The notes under the pieces were generated by a model. That model had not been told where the DNA came from. It was given only the letters and a program-made list of their open reading frames with translations, and ran no database searches. The translations under genes and the position numbers were made by a program. DNA of 64,000 nucleotides from Daphnia carinata. Taxonomy: Eukaryota > Arthropoda > Branchiopoda > Diplostraca > Daphniidae. Location: the NCBI RefSeq assembly GCF_022539665.2, contig NC_081338.1, forward strand, positions 7,986,446 to 8,050,445, given 5' to 3'. Within the stretch, counting starts at the first letter, position 1; each line of letters begins with the position of its first letter. Positions 1 through 11,008 of this stretch are shown here, in pieces.

Positions 1-2
1 GG

Positions 3-855
3 GAAAGGATATCCAACTCCCTATGTCTCTACCATCAACCACGTCACCACCTCGACGCTTGAAACAAACTTGCCGCAATCAAAAGGAGGAGGTTTGCGGG
101 TGAGCCCACCCAATACAACCTCGTTTAGCCAAACAAGAGGCAACTCAACGTGCCTTGTTTGCAGAGGGGCGATACACAAAATCGAGGAGTGTAACGCATT
201 CAAGCAGATGTCTCCAACGCAAAGAGCGGAGACAGTCTTCAAAGCAGGCAGGTGTCTCCGATGCCTTACAGGAAAGCACACCAGCCGAGCTTGCAGAGTC
301 AAATCGATTCGATGTACGGTCGAAGGATGCAAGTATCCAGGACACTCGACGTTGCTTTATGGTTCCGAGTTTTCCACAAGAAACAATGCAAGCACCTCTA
401 GTGACTACAAGACCACACCAGAATCGAAACCACCGCGTCGAGTGACTTTCGACGACAAAGTCGATGAAGCCTTCCTTGGCGCAGTATCACGCACTGGACT
501 GGACACACCACGTCGAGTGCTTTTCAAAATCGTTCCTGTCCGTCTACAACATGGAGAAGAGGTCTTCGATACTTTTGGATTCTTAGACAGCGGAAGCGAC
601 TCCACCTTAATCCGAAGTGAAGTGGCCAAAACTCAACTAGGTTTGGCAGGGCCAACAACGAAGATCAACGTGACATCTTACGACGGGGGAGTTACTCCAG
701 TCAATGCTCACATCGTGGACTTCGTCATCAGTTCGCGAGACGGGTTGACTTCATTCCAAGCAAGAAGAGCGTACGCAGTAGAAAATCTACAAGTCGCTCA
801 AAACCCGACCTTTTCGGGCGTACAAGCAAAGCATTCCCTCATCTACAAGGCCTGA
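3..855 (+). pseudogene. BEL/Pao gag C-terminus and start of protease
   Basis: This frame carries Cys/His clusters typical of BEL nucleocapsid: CLVC..IHKIEEC, CLRCLTGKHTSRAC and a third CTVEGC..PGH cluster. About 90 residues later comes the aspartic protease signature FLDSGSDSTL, where D-S-G is the catalytic triplet. The frame then runs into a TGA at 853-855. The protease continues in a different frame (reading SKAFPHLQGL.. from about 825), so a small indel lies near 820. In a live element this segment packages RNA and cleaves the polyprotein. It is now a fragment with no start codon in the window. Confidence 0.8.
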
Positions 856-2209
856 AGCTCCCAGAAGTCCAATCCGACCAAGTTACGATTCTAATTGGCC
901 TCGATGTAGCAGACGCTCACGACCATAGCGAATCACGCAAACCGATGGATGGGTCGACCGGACTGGTAGCTTTCAACACGCCATTTGGATGGTGCATGGG
1001 AGGTAAAGTGGGCCCGCAAAGCGAACAGGAGCAACCAAGCCATTATGTAGCCCACATCACATCGCGAGAAGAAGAAAAGAACCTTTCTGAAATCGTCGAG
1101 CGGTTTTGGAGGCTGGAGTCGAAAGACTCTATACAGCCTCCTACACTCATGTCAGCAGAAGACCGACGGGGAGAAGAGATTTTAAAGAGGACCTCCAGAT
1201 ACATCAGAAATCACCATCAAATTGGTCTAATGTGGAAGGTCGACAATCCGAAATTGCCAGATAACCGAAGTATGGCGCTTAGCCGCCTTTTTCAAATTGA
1301 ACGTCGCTTCAAAAGAGACCCGAGCTACGCCACACGATATGACGACGTCATTCAAGAATACATCAACCTTGGCCATGCTCGTCTGTTATCAACAGAAGAA
1401 GCTAAAGGGAGAACACCAAAGACAAATTACATGCCTCATCATGGTGTTCAAAGTGCGACCAGTCTGACGACAAAAACCAGAGTGGTCTCGACGGTTCAGC
1501 AGAATGCGAAGGTACTTCCTTGAACAAAAATCTTCTTCGTGGCCCGAACTACCTCCTAAACCTACTTGGAATAATCTTGCGCTTTCGCAAACACCAAATT
1601 CCCATCAGTAGTGACATCAAGAAGATGTATCACCAGGTTTTAGTTCCAGAAGAGGACCAGGATGCCTTCCGATTTTTGTACCGGTCACCAAACAGCACGA
1701 CATCCCCGCTCACCTACAGGATGACAGTCCATGTCTTTGGGGCCGTCTCGTCGCCATCAACTTGTTTGTTTGCCTTAAACAAAACAGCTGAAGACCACAA
1801 GACGAAATTTCCAGATGCAGCTGTCAGCGTAAAAACAAGCTTCTATGTCGACAACTATCTGGATTCGTTCGAGTCGGAAGACGAGGCAATCAAACGGGCC
1901 CGCCAGCTAAAAGAATTGTTGCAGCTGGGGGGTTTTAATCTCACCAAGTGGTCGTCGTCGTCAAGAAAGGTCCTGACAGCGCTCAAACCTTTAGGCTTAG
2001 CCAATCCAAAACTAGATTTAGACCTGGACAAATTGCCTATGGATCGAGCTCTAGGGATTCTTTGGGACAGTGAAATCGACGCGTTCACGTTCAAGGTGGG
2101 AGAAAAGGTCCAGTCACACACCACACCTACGAAAAGAAATCTCGTAAGTGTGGTAGCTACAGTATACGATCCGCTAGGATTCGTTGCTCCAATGGTGTTC
2201 GCCATGTAG
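825..2209 (+). pseudogene. BEL/Pao protease end and reverse transcriptase
   Basis: The first part (825-about 1490) continues the protease with an ILIGLDVADAH stretch and the pre-RT connector. The second part carries the Pao RT: a GSAECEGTSLNKNLLRGP motif, SSDIKKMYHQV (catalytic Asp of motif A), and YVDNYLDSF, where the usual YVDD reads YVDN. The two parts are in different frames, with the switch between about 1440 and 1500. An in-frame TAG at 2207-2209 separates this from the RNase H. The Asn in place of the second catalytic Asp would itself impair polymerisation, as known for RT families. Confidence 0.85.
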
Positions 2210-3070
2210 GTGCTAATTCAAGAAGTATGGCGAGCTAAGCTAGACTGGGATGAAGAGTTGCCCGAACCTATGAAATGCCAATTCCAAAAGTGGTGTCAAA
2301 GCTTGTCGAACCTAGCAAGCATCACAGTTCCGCGATGCTTAGTAAACGAAGAGCGCCCAACAACACAGCAAGTACACATCTTTGCCGACGCCAGTCAACT
2401 AGGTTTTGGAGCAGTTGCGTACGCGAGAACAACGTACGCCAGTGAAAGGATCGACGTGTCTTTTATCATAGCCAAAACGCACGTCGCACCGTTGAAACAG
2501 CTCTCGATCCCTCGGCTTGAACTCCAAGGAGCCGTCGAAGCGTTACACTTGGCCATACTGATTTGCCATGAGATGAACCTGGATCTGAGCCAAATCACGT
2601 TTCACGTCGACTCCCAAACCGTTCTTCGATGGATCCATTCTGCAAACGTCAAATACGAAGTGTTTGTGGGCAACAGAATCGGAAAGATTCTAATGAACAC
2701 CGACTTTCGGCAATGGCGTCACGTCCCAGGAGTCATGAACCCAGCAGACGTTTGCAGCAGAGGATTGGATCCCAGCAACCTCAAGGAATTGCAGCAGTTC
2801 CATCAAGGACCAGCCTTCCTGTTGTTGGAACCCCCATCATGGCCAAAGTGGGACCAGATTGATCAAGATGACCATCAAGATCCCGAAGCCATTCACGTCT
2901 ACAAAGTGAAAACGGAGCCCAGTGACAATGTGATCGACCAGTGCGTGGAATATTATTCGAACAAAGTGCGCCTGGAACGAGTGCTTGCATGGTGTTTGCG
3001 GTTTATTGCAAACTGTTGTGCCAAAGTAAAAAGGGCTAACTTCAGGAGCACTGACGCCAGTCGAAACTGA
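2210..3070 (+). pseudogene. BEL/Pao RT thumb and RNase H domain
   Basis: This is the same frame as the RT, continued after the TAG. It has the RNase H signatures HIFADASQLGFGAVAY (first catalytic Asp), LELQGAVEAL (catalytic Glu), FHVDSQTVLRWI (Asp) and VPGVMNPADVCSRG, in the order and spacing expected for Pao RNase H. This domain degrades the RNA strand during reverse transcription. The reading frame leaves the domain near 3050, where a shift moves the downstream linker (LTPVETEKALARCIQ..) into another frame, so the ORF ends prematurely at 3070. Confidence 0.85.
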
Positions 3071-4532
3071 AAAGGCTCTGGCAAGGTGCATTCAACGTGC
3101 ACAAGAAATGGCATACCCCGAAGATGTGTTGTTCTTAAAAAAGGGGAAAGAGCTGCCAAACCGGTCAAAACTCAAGCAGTTTCGACCATTCATCGATGAA
3201 CAACACCTGATGCGAGTGGGCGGGCGAATTGGACAAGCACCTATTGACTACGTCACAAGACACCCAGTGATTTTACCTCCAGAGGAACGCATCACAAGCC
3301 TGATCGTCTGGGATGCTCACGTTCGAAATTACCACATGAAGGCCGACCGCCTATTGTGCGAACTTCGAAAAATGTATTGGATAACCTCTGGACGAAGGAC
3401 AATCAAGTCTATACTCAACAAGTGCATTCCCTGCAAGCGGAGAGATGCACAACCAGTTGCACCACTCATGGCTCAGCTACCAGTCCATCGCATGACGCCG
3501 TTCTTGCCTCCATTCGCCCATACAGGAGTCGACTATTTTGGTCCACTGACTGTCAAAGTAGGAGGGAGAGGGCGACGACACGAGAAAAGGTGGATTTGCC
3601 TTTTTACGTGTCTCACAACCCGAGCAGTCCATCTAGAAGTGACTGCAAGCCTCAGCGCCGAGGCATTCTTAATGGCCTTTTCCCGATTCTCCAGCATGAG
3701 GGGAAAGCCAGTCGTTGTATATAGCGACAACGGCACAAATTTTGTAGCTGGAGAAAAGGAGTTGAACGAGGCAGTTGAAGAATTGAACAACAGCAAAAAC
3801 TACCTGGAAGCACAATTCACTTGTCGACACATCGAGTGGCGTTTCTCTCCGCCAAGTGGACCTCACTTCGGGGGAGTGTGGGAGAGGCTCATGCAATCGT
3901 GCAAAAGAGCTATGAAAGTGACCCTCGGAAATAGTGTCGTCAGTGATCAAGTTTTAAATACTGTTGTGGCTGAAATCGGGGCATTGCTTAATGCTCGACC
4001 GCTGACTCATCTCAGCGTAAATCCCGAAGATCCAGACCCTCTCACTCCAAATCATTTTTTACACGCAAGACCAATGCCGTACATCCCGCTAGCATTCGTC
4101 GATCTTGATAACACGAGCATCTCAAAGAACCAGTTTGCACAAAGTCAACTTATCGTCAACCACTACTGGAAAAGATGGATCACTGAATGTCTACCGTACC
4201 TCACCGAAAGGAGAAAATGGGCCAAGAGTCACAAAAATATCGAAGTGGACGATATTGTACTTGTTGTCAATCCATTAAACCCTCGGGGGCAGTGGCCATT
4301 GGGAAAGGTAGTCGAAATTTTACCTAGCACGTCCGATAATGTAGTACGTGTAGCTAAAATAAAAATTTCCGGCGCAAAAAATACCTTGACTCGTCCTGTG
4401 ACTAGATTATGCCTGCTGTTAGCGCAAAATGAAATGACACTTGAAACTAGTCATACGCCTTCACTGCCAAACTCGCTTAAACGTGAAGAAAAGGGAGAAA
4501 AAATCCATCCAATTACCGTAATCGAAAATTAA
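3048..4532 (+). pseudogene. BEL/Pao integrase and C-terminal domain
   Basis: A long uninterrupted frame (474 codons from the Met at 3108). It carries an HHCC zinc-binding region (H..H, then CIPC), a DDE core with GVDYFGP (first Asp), YSDNGTNF (second Asp) and GGVWERLMQSCK (Glu), and the Pao C-terminal segment ending RPVTRLCLLL. In a live element this inserts cDNA into the host chromosome. All three catalytic residues are present here, but the domain is cut off from the upstream pol by a frameshift, so it would not be expressed as a polyprotein. It ends at TAA, 4530-4532. Confidence 0.88.
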
Positions 4533-4778
4533 CGTGACGTTGTAAAGGAACGCCCTCTAATAGACACTTTTGTAATTGCCAAAGGGTAATTAAAATTACT
4601 CTTTCGAACGTCGTCTGCCAAAGTGTGAAAATTTCAGTCACCAGTGTTAGTCGACCCTTCCAAGTGTCTTAATTTTCAGCGCTTTCCTGAATCGTGTTGA
4701 AACTCGTGACAAACAAACTTGTGTTTACTGTAAAGAGCCAGTGATTCTTCCCCATCGACAATCAAAAGGTGAACGAAA

Positions 4779-5303
4779 ATGAAAATAATAGACATCACAG
4801 AGATCGAAGGCCAAAAGGAGCTTTTGGCCCAGCTCAAAGTTGCAATCCACAGCTTCGAAGACGAAGAAAAGGAGGCCTGTAATCTCTTGACCTTTCGACC
4901 GTTAGATTTCAATGCAGTGCAACAAACAATAAGTAACAATAGTTTCCACTCGAAACAAAAGGATTAAGTTGCTCTGTGAAGAGCTAATCAAAATTGGATC
5001 ACCACGCTATCCCCCGAGGCAAGAGTCGCCATCACCGACGCCCGTCACCCAGGACCCGTACTGCCCCATAATATCGATCGGTGCGAGATATTCATCAGTA
5101 AAATGACGGCCACTGAACGGGCAAAATTGATTGCCCGCCGCTCGCTATGCTTCCGTTGCTGGAAAAAGGGGGACTTCGTCGGGGAACAGACGCATGTCGG
5201 GGCCAACTGCACACACGTTCGACACTGCTGCCGCTGCAACAGCCCTACCCATCATCAATTGCTGTGTAGGGCCAGCTTCGTCACTCGTCAGAGTGAGAAA
5301 TAA
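4779..5303 (+). pseudogene. BEL/Pao-like gag fragment with zinc-knuckle cluster
   Basis: Two short open pieces: 4779-4967, a charged N-terminal piece starting MKIIDITEIEGQK, and 5103-5303, which contains MTATERAKLIARRSLCFRCWKKG and the Cys/His-rich HCCRCNSPTHHQLLC. The second resembles the BEL gag segment before the protease. One expected knuckle Cys appears as Gln (VGEQTHVG). The two pieces are in different frames with stops between. It lies downstream of an integrase, so it belongs either to a second element or to a rearranged copy. I cannot tell which. Confidence 0.5.
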
Positions 5304-5780
5304 ATTGTTTGTGGTCGACTTTGTTCCACCTTTGAGTCGAAGTTTCACCCTCCTTTGTTTCATGTGAAATTCCCTTTCTTTGTTGTTTCATGCAGTGTTC
5401 TTCTTCACTCGAAAGTTGTTTGTCGAAGCGACAAACAAGGGCCCGCTGTCACCGATTTGATCGGTGGGGTTAGAACCCGGTAGAGGGCTCCCTGTTCGCC
5501 ACACTCTATTTTGTTTCTCTTCCCTTTTTTTTTGTTTTCTTGGTGGCCCGAACGGGTCGACCCGGAGCAGTAAGTTTAAGTCTTATATACAGTCTCTACG
5601 AGTCTGTTTTCTGTCTCGTTGTCTTCCCTTTGTACCTCCTTTCAAGTCGACAATCACGTCGAAATACCCTCTTGTCCGTCGAAGTGTTCCTTGTTCAGTC
5701 AATACAAGTATAGCAAACTTCGTCAGTTATAATTTTGGACAAGACAAGAAAGCAAAGGTAAAGAGACTGACAAAATAAAA
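5304..5780. repeat. LTR-like segment with two adjacent hairpins
   Basis: No gene. A T-rich, pyrimidine-rich stretch beginning near TGTGGTCGAC (about 5309), with two close perfect inverted repeats at 5416-5438 and 5450-5466. It may be part of a BEL LTR or leader, because it lies between a BEL-like gag fragment and the truncated end of Gypsy-A. I found no second copy in the window, so LTR status is unproven. Confidence 0.35.
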
Positions 5781-6311
5781 GCTATTGCTACTCTCTAATT
5801 TGAGATACGCAACAGATCCCATGTAGACTACTTCAGGCCCACGCCAGTCTGCGAACTTCTTCTTGCATTGAGTGTTGATTCGGGCCGAATCATTTAAAAA
5901 GACAGCCATCGCACAAGATTTTCGGGCTGTTCTCTTGCTGATGCCGGTATGGAATTTACACAGTGGTCTTCCTATTTTGCTGCAATCTTTAACATCTTCT
6001 TTGGACAATTCTAGATACGTTTCGAGATCAGCAGATACAGCAAGGTATTCTGGTAGATTTCCAAACAAGACACCATGCGTTCCATTGTCTGTAGCTGCCG
6101 GGAGGTTGATAATTTCGAAGAGCTTGTACTGCTGAGCGTGATCGAAGATAGGAACATGTATGAAGAGGCGAAACGAGTTTTCCATTGCCGCCACGGTTAT
6201 CGTTGATTTTCGGTAGGCGATCCAAAGCTCATCGCTGGAAATAAACCATCCTCTTGGTAATTGCTCGTTTATCGTTCTAATAACTTTATTAAATCTTGCT
6301 GGAGAGACAAT
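5780..6311 (-). pseudogene. Gypsy-A env-like ectodomain, C-terminal part, truncated
   Basis: Same frame as the integrase-env piece, on the far side of the single TAA. It has the conserved look of the distal env region: PRGWFISSDELW, IINLPAATDNGT, YLAVSADLETYLEL, then spaced Cys (KDCSKIGRPLC, KSCAMAVFLNDS). These patterns are shared by env-like proteins of Gypsy and BEL elements. No transmembrane anchor or tail can be recognised. The sequence loses similarity near 5830-5850, where BEL-associated DNA starts. It is truncated and disabled. Confidence 0.7.
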
Positions 6312-8261
6312 TTATGGCGCCAAATGCCCGTTGGCTAACAGACTGAAACCGACATCGAGACTATCGGCAAATTGTTGTAGCCACAGCAAGATTTGATTCA
6401 TGGCTTCAGGTGTTTCATCCAGTTGGATGTAATACTCGAAGTGATTTATTAGTTGTCCTATGTTCCCCTCCGTCTCCATGAGGTGTGTTATGGCATTGTT
6501 CAGTATGGAATACTGGCCTTGCAGCTCTCTGATGAGTTTTGCGTTTGTTCTGGACTCCCAAAGTGATTCATTCACTATTGTTGCTTGTTTATCAATGATG
6601 TGGATTACTTCTCTTTGATCTCGAGAAACAAGTTGTATTTGACTGTTTAATTCTTCTAAATCATTTTGTGTAGATACTCCAAACAGCCATTTCAGGATTG
6701 ATTCTCCACCGTCAACAAGACTTCGACGGTTTCTTTGGTTAGGATTTAAAGCTTTTTTGATGATTGCCAATCGGTCTGCTACAATTTCCATTTCTTTCAG
6801 GATTGTCTGCCTTCTGCTGGTGATTTTTCTGGCCGCTATCTGTTGTGATCGTAAGCCTGTATTCTTCCAGTTTTCTGCCACTTCTTGTTGTTGAAGTATC
6901 TTTTCCTTTAGGAATGCAGTTGCTGTATCAGCTACTCCCAAGTCAAGATCTGTTACGATGGTCCATGATGATTCACTGAACGCGACATCGCTTTGTTGCT
7001 TGAAGATAGCGTTTTCTCTCAGGATGAGTGAGTTGCTTGACAGTGGCCCAATCAGAAAAATAAGGAACGGCACCAGTACAGTTAAATATCTGGCTGGAGG
7101 TCTTCTGCTACGAGTGGGTCTTCTAGTTGAAGTTGGCGTGATTACTTCCGGAGTGGGCGTGACCACGTCGTTTTCCTCGATGTCTGGTGATTCACTGCTC
7201 TGTTCAACTAGTGTTTCTTCTGGATCAGCCTGAGGTTGTGGATCAGTTGAAGCAGGTATCTCTTGCGATTCTTCTTCTTGATGATTTTCATCTTCTTTCT
7301 CTGAGGTTTCTTCGGTGATGCTAGGGCTCGTCACAGCTTCATGGAATGATTTCATCCGCACTACGTGAACGATATCTGTTTTACCTCGGCCAGTTGCCGA
7401 TATCACTTCATAGTTCACTGGTGTGGTCTGTCTCAACACTTTGAATGGTCCTAGCCAACGATGAAGAAGTTTTTCTGATTTTCCCACTTTACGCACAGGC
7501 TTGTAGACCAACACCAAATCTCCTTCTTTGAATGACAATTCTCTATGGCGTGCATCGTAAGTTTCTTTTTGCTTTTGCTGTACACGTTGCATTCTAATTT
7601 TCACTTTTTCTCTAGCTGCTGCTAGCTCAGTTATTAGGCGATCTGCATATCCCATTGTTGCTTCCTCTTCCTCCAGCAACGGGTTTGGATCTGCTTCCAA
7701 CTCCAAGTCGATAGGAAGTCTAGGTTCACGTCCGTAGAGGAGGAAGAATGGTGAGTATCCAGTAGACTCTTGTCTAGCTGTGTTGTATGCAAAGCAAACA
7801 TACTGCAGAGTTTCATCCCAATCTCGTTGATCACTGCTGACGTACATTGAGAGCATTGCTGCCAATGTATGGTTCATCCTTTCCACTGCTCCATTTGCCT
7901 GGGGGTGATAACTGGAAGTCGTCTTGTGATTAGTGAGGAGTTTCTTGACGACTGCTTGAGTTAGATCAGCGATGAAGCACTTTCCCCGATCCGTGATGAT
8001 TTGTTCTGGAGCCCCATGGCGTAGAAAGATTTGTTGGACGAAGAACTCTGCAACGTCATCTGCCTTCCCAGTGGGCATAGCTTTTAACTCTACCCATTTG
8101 GTTAGGTAGTCCACTGCCACTATAATCATCCTGTTTCCTTTTGTGGAGAGTGGAAATGGCCCTAGAAGGTTCATTCCTACTCTTTGAAACGGTCTTTCCA
8201 CTTTGATGCGTTGTAGAAGTCCTGGAGGCTTATCTGGAACTCCTTTTCTGCTCTGACAGTG
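6312..8261 (-). pseudogene. Gypsy-A integrase core fused in frame to env-like glycoprotein
   Basis: The first part is the integrase DDE core: GMNLLGPFP (Asp position read as Asn), IITDRGKCF (Asp) and PQANGAVERMN (Glu), followed by the Gypsy C-terminal GPFKVL segment. Without a stop, the frame runs through an acidic linker into a hydrophobic stretch (LTVLVPFLIFLIG), a basic RNRR site followed by a Gly/Leu-rich segment, and Leu-rich coils. That layout is like the Env/F-type fusion proteins of errantiviruses and baculoviruses. The homology is inferred from layout and local motifs. The first catalytic Asp of the integrase looks replaced. The frame ends at TAA 6312-6314. Confidence 0.78.
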
Positions 8262-8270
8262 TACGCAAGT

Positions 8271-9008
8271 GTAACGAAGCCAAATAGACATCTTCAACAT
8301 ATATTTCTTCTCGATGTCTTTATTACTCATTAAGGGTGAACATATTAATTGCACCGCAACATACGCAGCGCGGGTGACCTAGATGAACACCTGCAAGATG
8401 ATTCACGCAGGCGATACGTCATCAATATCACGCCATATTGAACGCGTCTTTTAATTGGTCAACCGCGTGCAGCCTACAAGCTCCTCCCAATCACGCCACT
8501 TTGCAATATGCAAAGTTCCGTGGTTAACCCAGCATCTGAGGAAGATCAGACTAGAACTTGCAGCCGATTCGAGTAGTTGCCTGAAAGCATTTCTATTACT
8601 TTATTAATGTTATGCTTGAATTTGTGCCTTTTACTTAACATTTTATTCGCCGAGTCAGTCCAGTAAAATTGTTTAGACTTAGAATTATTCGCGGTGATTC
8701 GACTGTCTAGTTCCATTTGTTTTGAACTATTGTTTGTGTATCGCTCTCGTGGAAGTTGCGTATCACGCCCGCCTTGTGGCGTTTTTCTTCTCGTTCTCTA
8801 TACGTGTGATCACGGTAAGACCCAATTATATTTGTTTCTTTTAACTTGTTTCTTGAATGTTTCTTCTTCTTCTTTGTTCTTTGTCTTTTTAACTCTTATG
8901 TCTTAGCTGATATAATACATACATCATTGTGGGTAAAACGCCTCGAGTTCAATTTACATTTATTTGTCTTAATCCGTAAAGTCCATCTTCCCACACGGGA
9001 AGATGCTT
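8271..9008. mobile_element. Terminal-hairpin non-autonomous element, copy A (in Gypsy-A integrase)
   Basis: This ~738 bp insert splits the Gypsy-A integrase. It is flanked by TACGCAAGT (8262-8270) and TACACAAGT (9009-9017), a 9-bp target duplication with one mismatch; removing the insert and one copy leaves the integrase frame continuous. The low end starts GTAACGAAGCC. The high end is a long hairpin (8976-9011) with arms CATCTTCCC and GGGAAGATG plus flanking GTAAAG and CTTTAC. No coding capacity. Inside are repeated GACGT(C/A)/ATCACGCC motifs. Related copies lie at 42127-42893 (opposite orientation) and 44795-45045. The class is unknown to me; the TSD length argues against LTR and Helitron origins. 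Confidence 0.7.
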
Positions 9009-9170
9009 TACACAAGTCTGCACATGACGAACTACGTCCAGTGTCATCTTCGGCCAGTAGAAACGATCACAAATATTTTGTAGAGTGCGACTGATTCCAA
9101 GGTAACCGGAAACGATGTCGTCATGGTAGGCGTATAGGATTCTTTCACGATAGTCAACAGGTACGCACAA
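9009..9170 (-). pseudogene. Gypsy-A integrase, zinc-finger part upstream of the insertion
   Basis: The reading YHDDIVSGYLGISRT..DRFYWPKM..VRHVQTC is the HHCC-type zinc-binding start of a Gypsy integrase, with the first Cys of the CxxC pair. The frame breaks exactly where the hairpin element begins. The second half of the motif (CQSRKGVPD) is found on the other side, at about 8262 and below. The two halves share the 9-bp target duplication. Confidence 0.85.
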
Positions 9171-9174
9171 TCTT

Positions 9175-9810
9175 CTATAACTTTTTCCATTCTTTATCGT
9201 TTCTTTGTAGAGTTTCTTTGTAGAGCTTTCCGTTGTTCATCACAAAATTTTTTACTCTTGCCTTTCCACTTTTGATTTTTTGAATTAGCTGATTCCAATT
9301 ACTGCAGGCTTTTTGCTTGTCTGTTAGGGACTCGTTTTCTTCTTCAGCGAGTGTTGGGTCATCAGTTAGTGCCCCTATGACGACACAGCGGTTGTCTTCT
9401 TGCTCCTCCGTTTTTGGTAATGGATTTTTTGAAAGACAATCTGCGTTGTCGTGCGTTTTTCCACTGCGATATACGATCGTGATATCGTATTCTTGTAGCG
9501 ATAAGCTCCAACGTGCTAAACGACCTGCTAGGTCTTTTTTGCTCATCAACCAACATAGAGCTTGATGATCTGTGACGACTTTCACTTTGCAGCCCCACAC
9601 AAAACATCTGAACTTAGAGAGACACCACACTAATGCAAGACACTCTTTTTCAGTTATCGAATAGTTCACTTCCGATTTAGTCAGTAAACGGCTGGCGTAT
9701 GCGATGGGACGTTCTGCTTCTTCTATGGGCTGGGCCAGTACACCTCCAATCCCGTATCCGCAGGCGTCAGGGAAAATTTCCATCGGCAAGTCGTAGTTGG
9801 GATGGGCCAA
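9175..9810 (-). pseudogene. Gypsy-A RNase H
   Basis: Gypsy RNase H signatures are present: FPDACGYGIGGVLAQ (first Asp), ITEKECLALVWCLSKFR (Glu), VVTDHQALCWLM (Asp) and KTHDNADCLSKNP. It then runs through the tether towards the integrase and stops at 9175. The continuation CVPVDYRERILYAYHDD begins about ten bases further down in another frame. It follows RT directly as in other Gypsy pol proteins, with one frameshift at about 9815 between them. Confidence 0.87.
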
Positions 9811-9819
9811 AACTGGAGA

Positions 9820-11007
9820 TCAGGTGACCGCTTTTTTCAGGGCATTGAAACTGTTAGCCTGATCTTCTCCCCACACAAACGAAATTTCTTTCTTCGTGAG
9901 TGACGTGAGTGGGCGAGAGATTGAAGCGAAACCTTGGATGTGACGTCGATAGTATGAACATAAACCCAAAAAACTTTGCACTCGTTTAACTTTGTTTGCT
10001 GTAGAATGGCCTTCACTAGGTGATGGGAAGTTCGAGACTGCCTCGAGCTTTTCAGGATCTGGTGCTACACCGTCTTTTGAAATCTGATGTCCCAACACTT
10101 TCAGAGTGTGCTCCAAGAATGAGCATTTTGACCACTTTAGTTTCAAACCAGCTTTCACAAGGCAACTCAGCACTAAGCGAAGACGTTCCAAGTGTTGTTG
10201 GAATGTTGCTGAGTAGATTATGACGTCATCCAGGTATACCAGACATGTTGTCCAGCGAAGTCCAGCCAAAATAATGTCCACGGCTCTCTGAAAAGTGCCT
10301 GGGGCATTAGTTAGACCAAATGGAAGAGTGCGAAATTGGTACAATCCATCTGCAGTGATGAAGGCTGTCTTCGGTCTATCACTGCTAACCACTGGAACTT
10401 GGTGGTATCCTGCTTGCAAATCCATGCTTGAGAAAAACGTAGCCCCTTCTAGCCGACTCAGTGTATCGGCTATACGTGGTAAGGGGTAGGAATCTTTAAC
10501 TGTTACCGCATCGAGCTTGCGATAATCCACACAAAAACGCCAAGTGCCGTCTTTCTTCTTCACCAGAACCACTGGGGAAGACCAAGGGCTGTCAGACGGT
10601 TCAATTACTCCTCGACGTAACATTCCTTCCACTTGATTTTGGACTACAGCTCTCTCTTTCCAAGCACTTTTGTAAGGGAGTTGATGTATTGATGAAGCTG
10701 TTCCAGTATTAATGTCATGTTTGACCACTGCACAGTATCCCAAATCATCTTCATTTAGTGCAAAGCAATGGATAAATTGTTTAAGAACTTTTTGTGTTTC
10801 TTCTTTTTCTTCTTTTGTTAGACCCGTTCCAATTCTTCCTTCTAGGTTTTCTAACAATTGCTTTTCATCTTGATTCAAATCTTGTTCCTTGAGTGAGGTG
10901 TCCATTGCTAGGACTGCTTGGCTTGTTTCTACCTCTTTTGCCTCAGGATGTTCTTCTAACGTCCCTAAGGTCTCTCCTTTTTCTAGCCAAATCGTTTTCG
11001 GTGACAA
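9820..11007 (-). pseudogene. Gypsy-A reverse transcriptase
   Basis: A 395-codon frame with classic Gypsy RT motifs: RRGVIEPSDSPWSSPVVLVKKK, DLQAGYHQVPV (first catalytic Asp), LPFGLTNAPGTFQ and YLDDVIIYS (the YxDD catalytic pair), then a thumb and connection (LGLCSYYRRHIQGF). All RT catalytic residues are intact. The frame is lost at 9820, where RNase H continues in another register (LAHPNYDLPMEI..). It copies the element RNA into DNA in a live element. Confidence 0.9.
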
Positions 11008-11008
11008 G

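Larger units (their letters stand above)
1..4532 (+). mobile_element. BEL/Pao retrotransposon, broken gag-pol remnant
   Basis: Seen: reading-frame pieces on one strand, in the order zinc-knuckle gag end, DSGS protease, RT, RNase H, HHCC/DDE integrase and a Pao-type C-terminus. This is the domain order of BEL/Pao elements, whose RT, H2C2 and integrase signatures match what is visible here. The copy enters from the left edge, so its 5' LTR and most of gag are outside the window. The frame changes near 820, between about 1440 and 1500, and near 3050, and there is an in-frame TAG at 2207-2209, so this copy cannot make a full polyprotein. No 3' LTR with TG..CA ends could be assigned with confidence after 4532. 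Confidence 0.9.

Noticed and set aside
8360-9011. Hairpin element as a solo LTR
   Set aside because: Ends are not TG..CA and the duplication is 9 bp, longer than LTR elements make.
8976-9011. Hairpin element as a Helitron 3' end
   Set aside because: No CTRR terminus, no A/T target junction, and a target duplication is present.
8694-9094. Plus-strand frames in the hairpin element and Gypsy-A
   Set aside because: Compositional T-rich readings; the element is non-coding and the strand opposite carries integrase.
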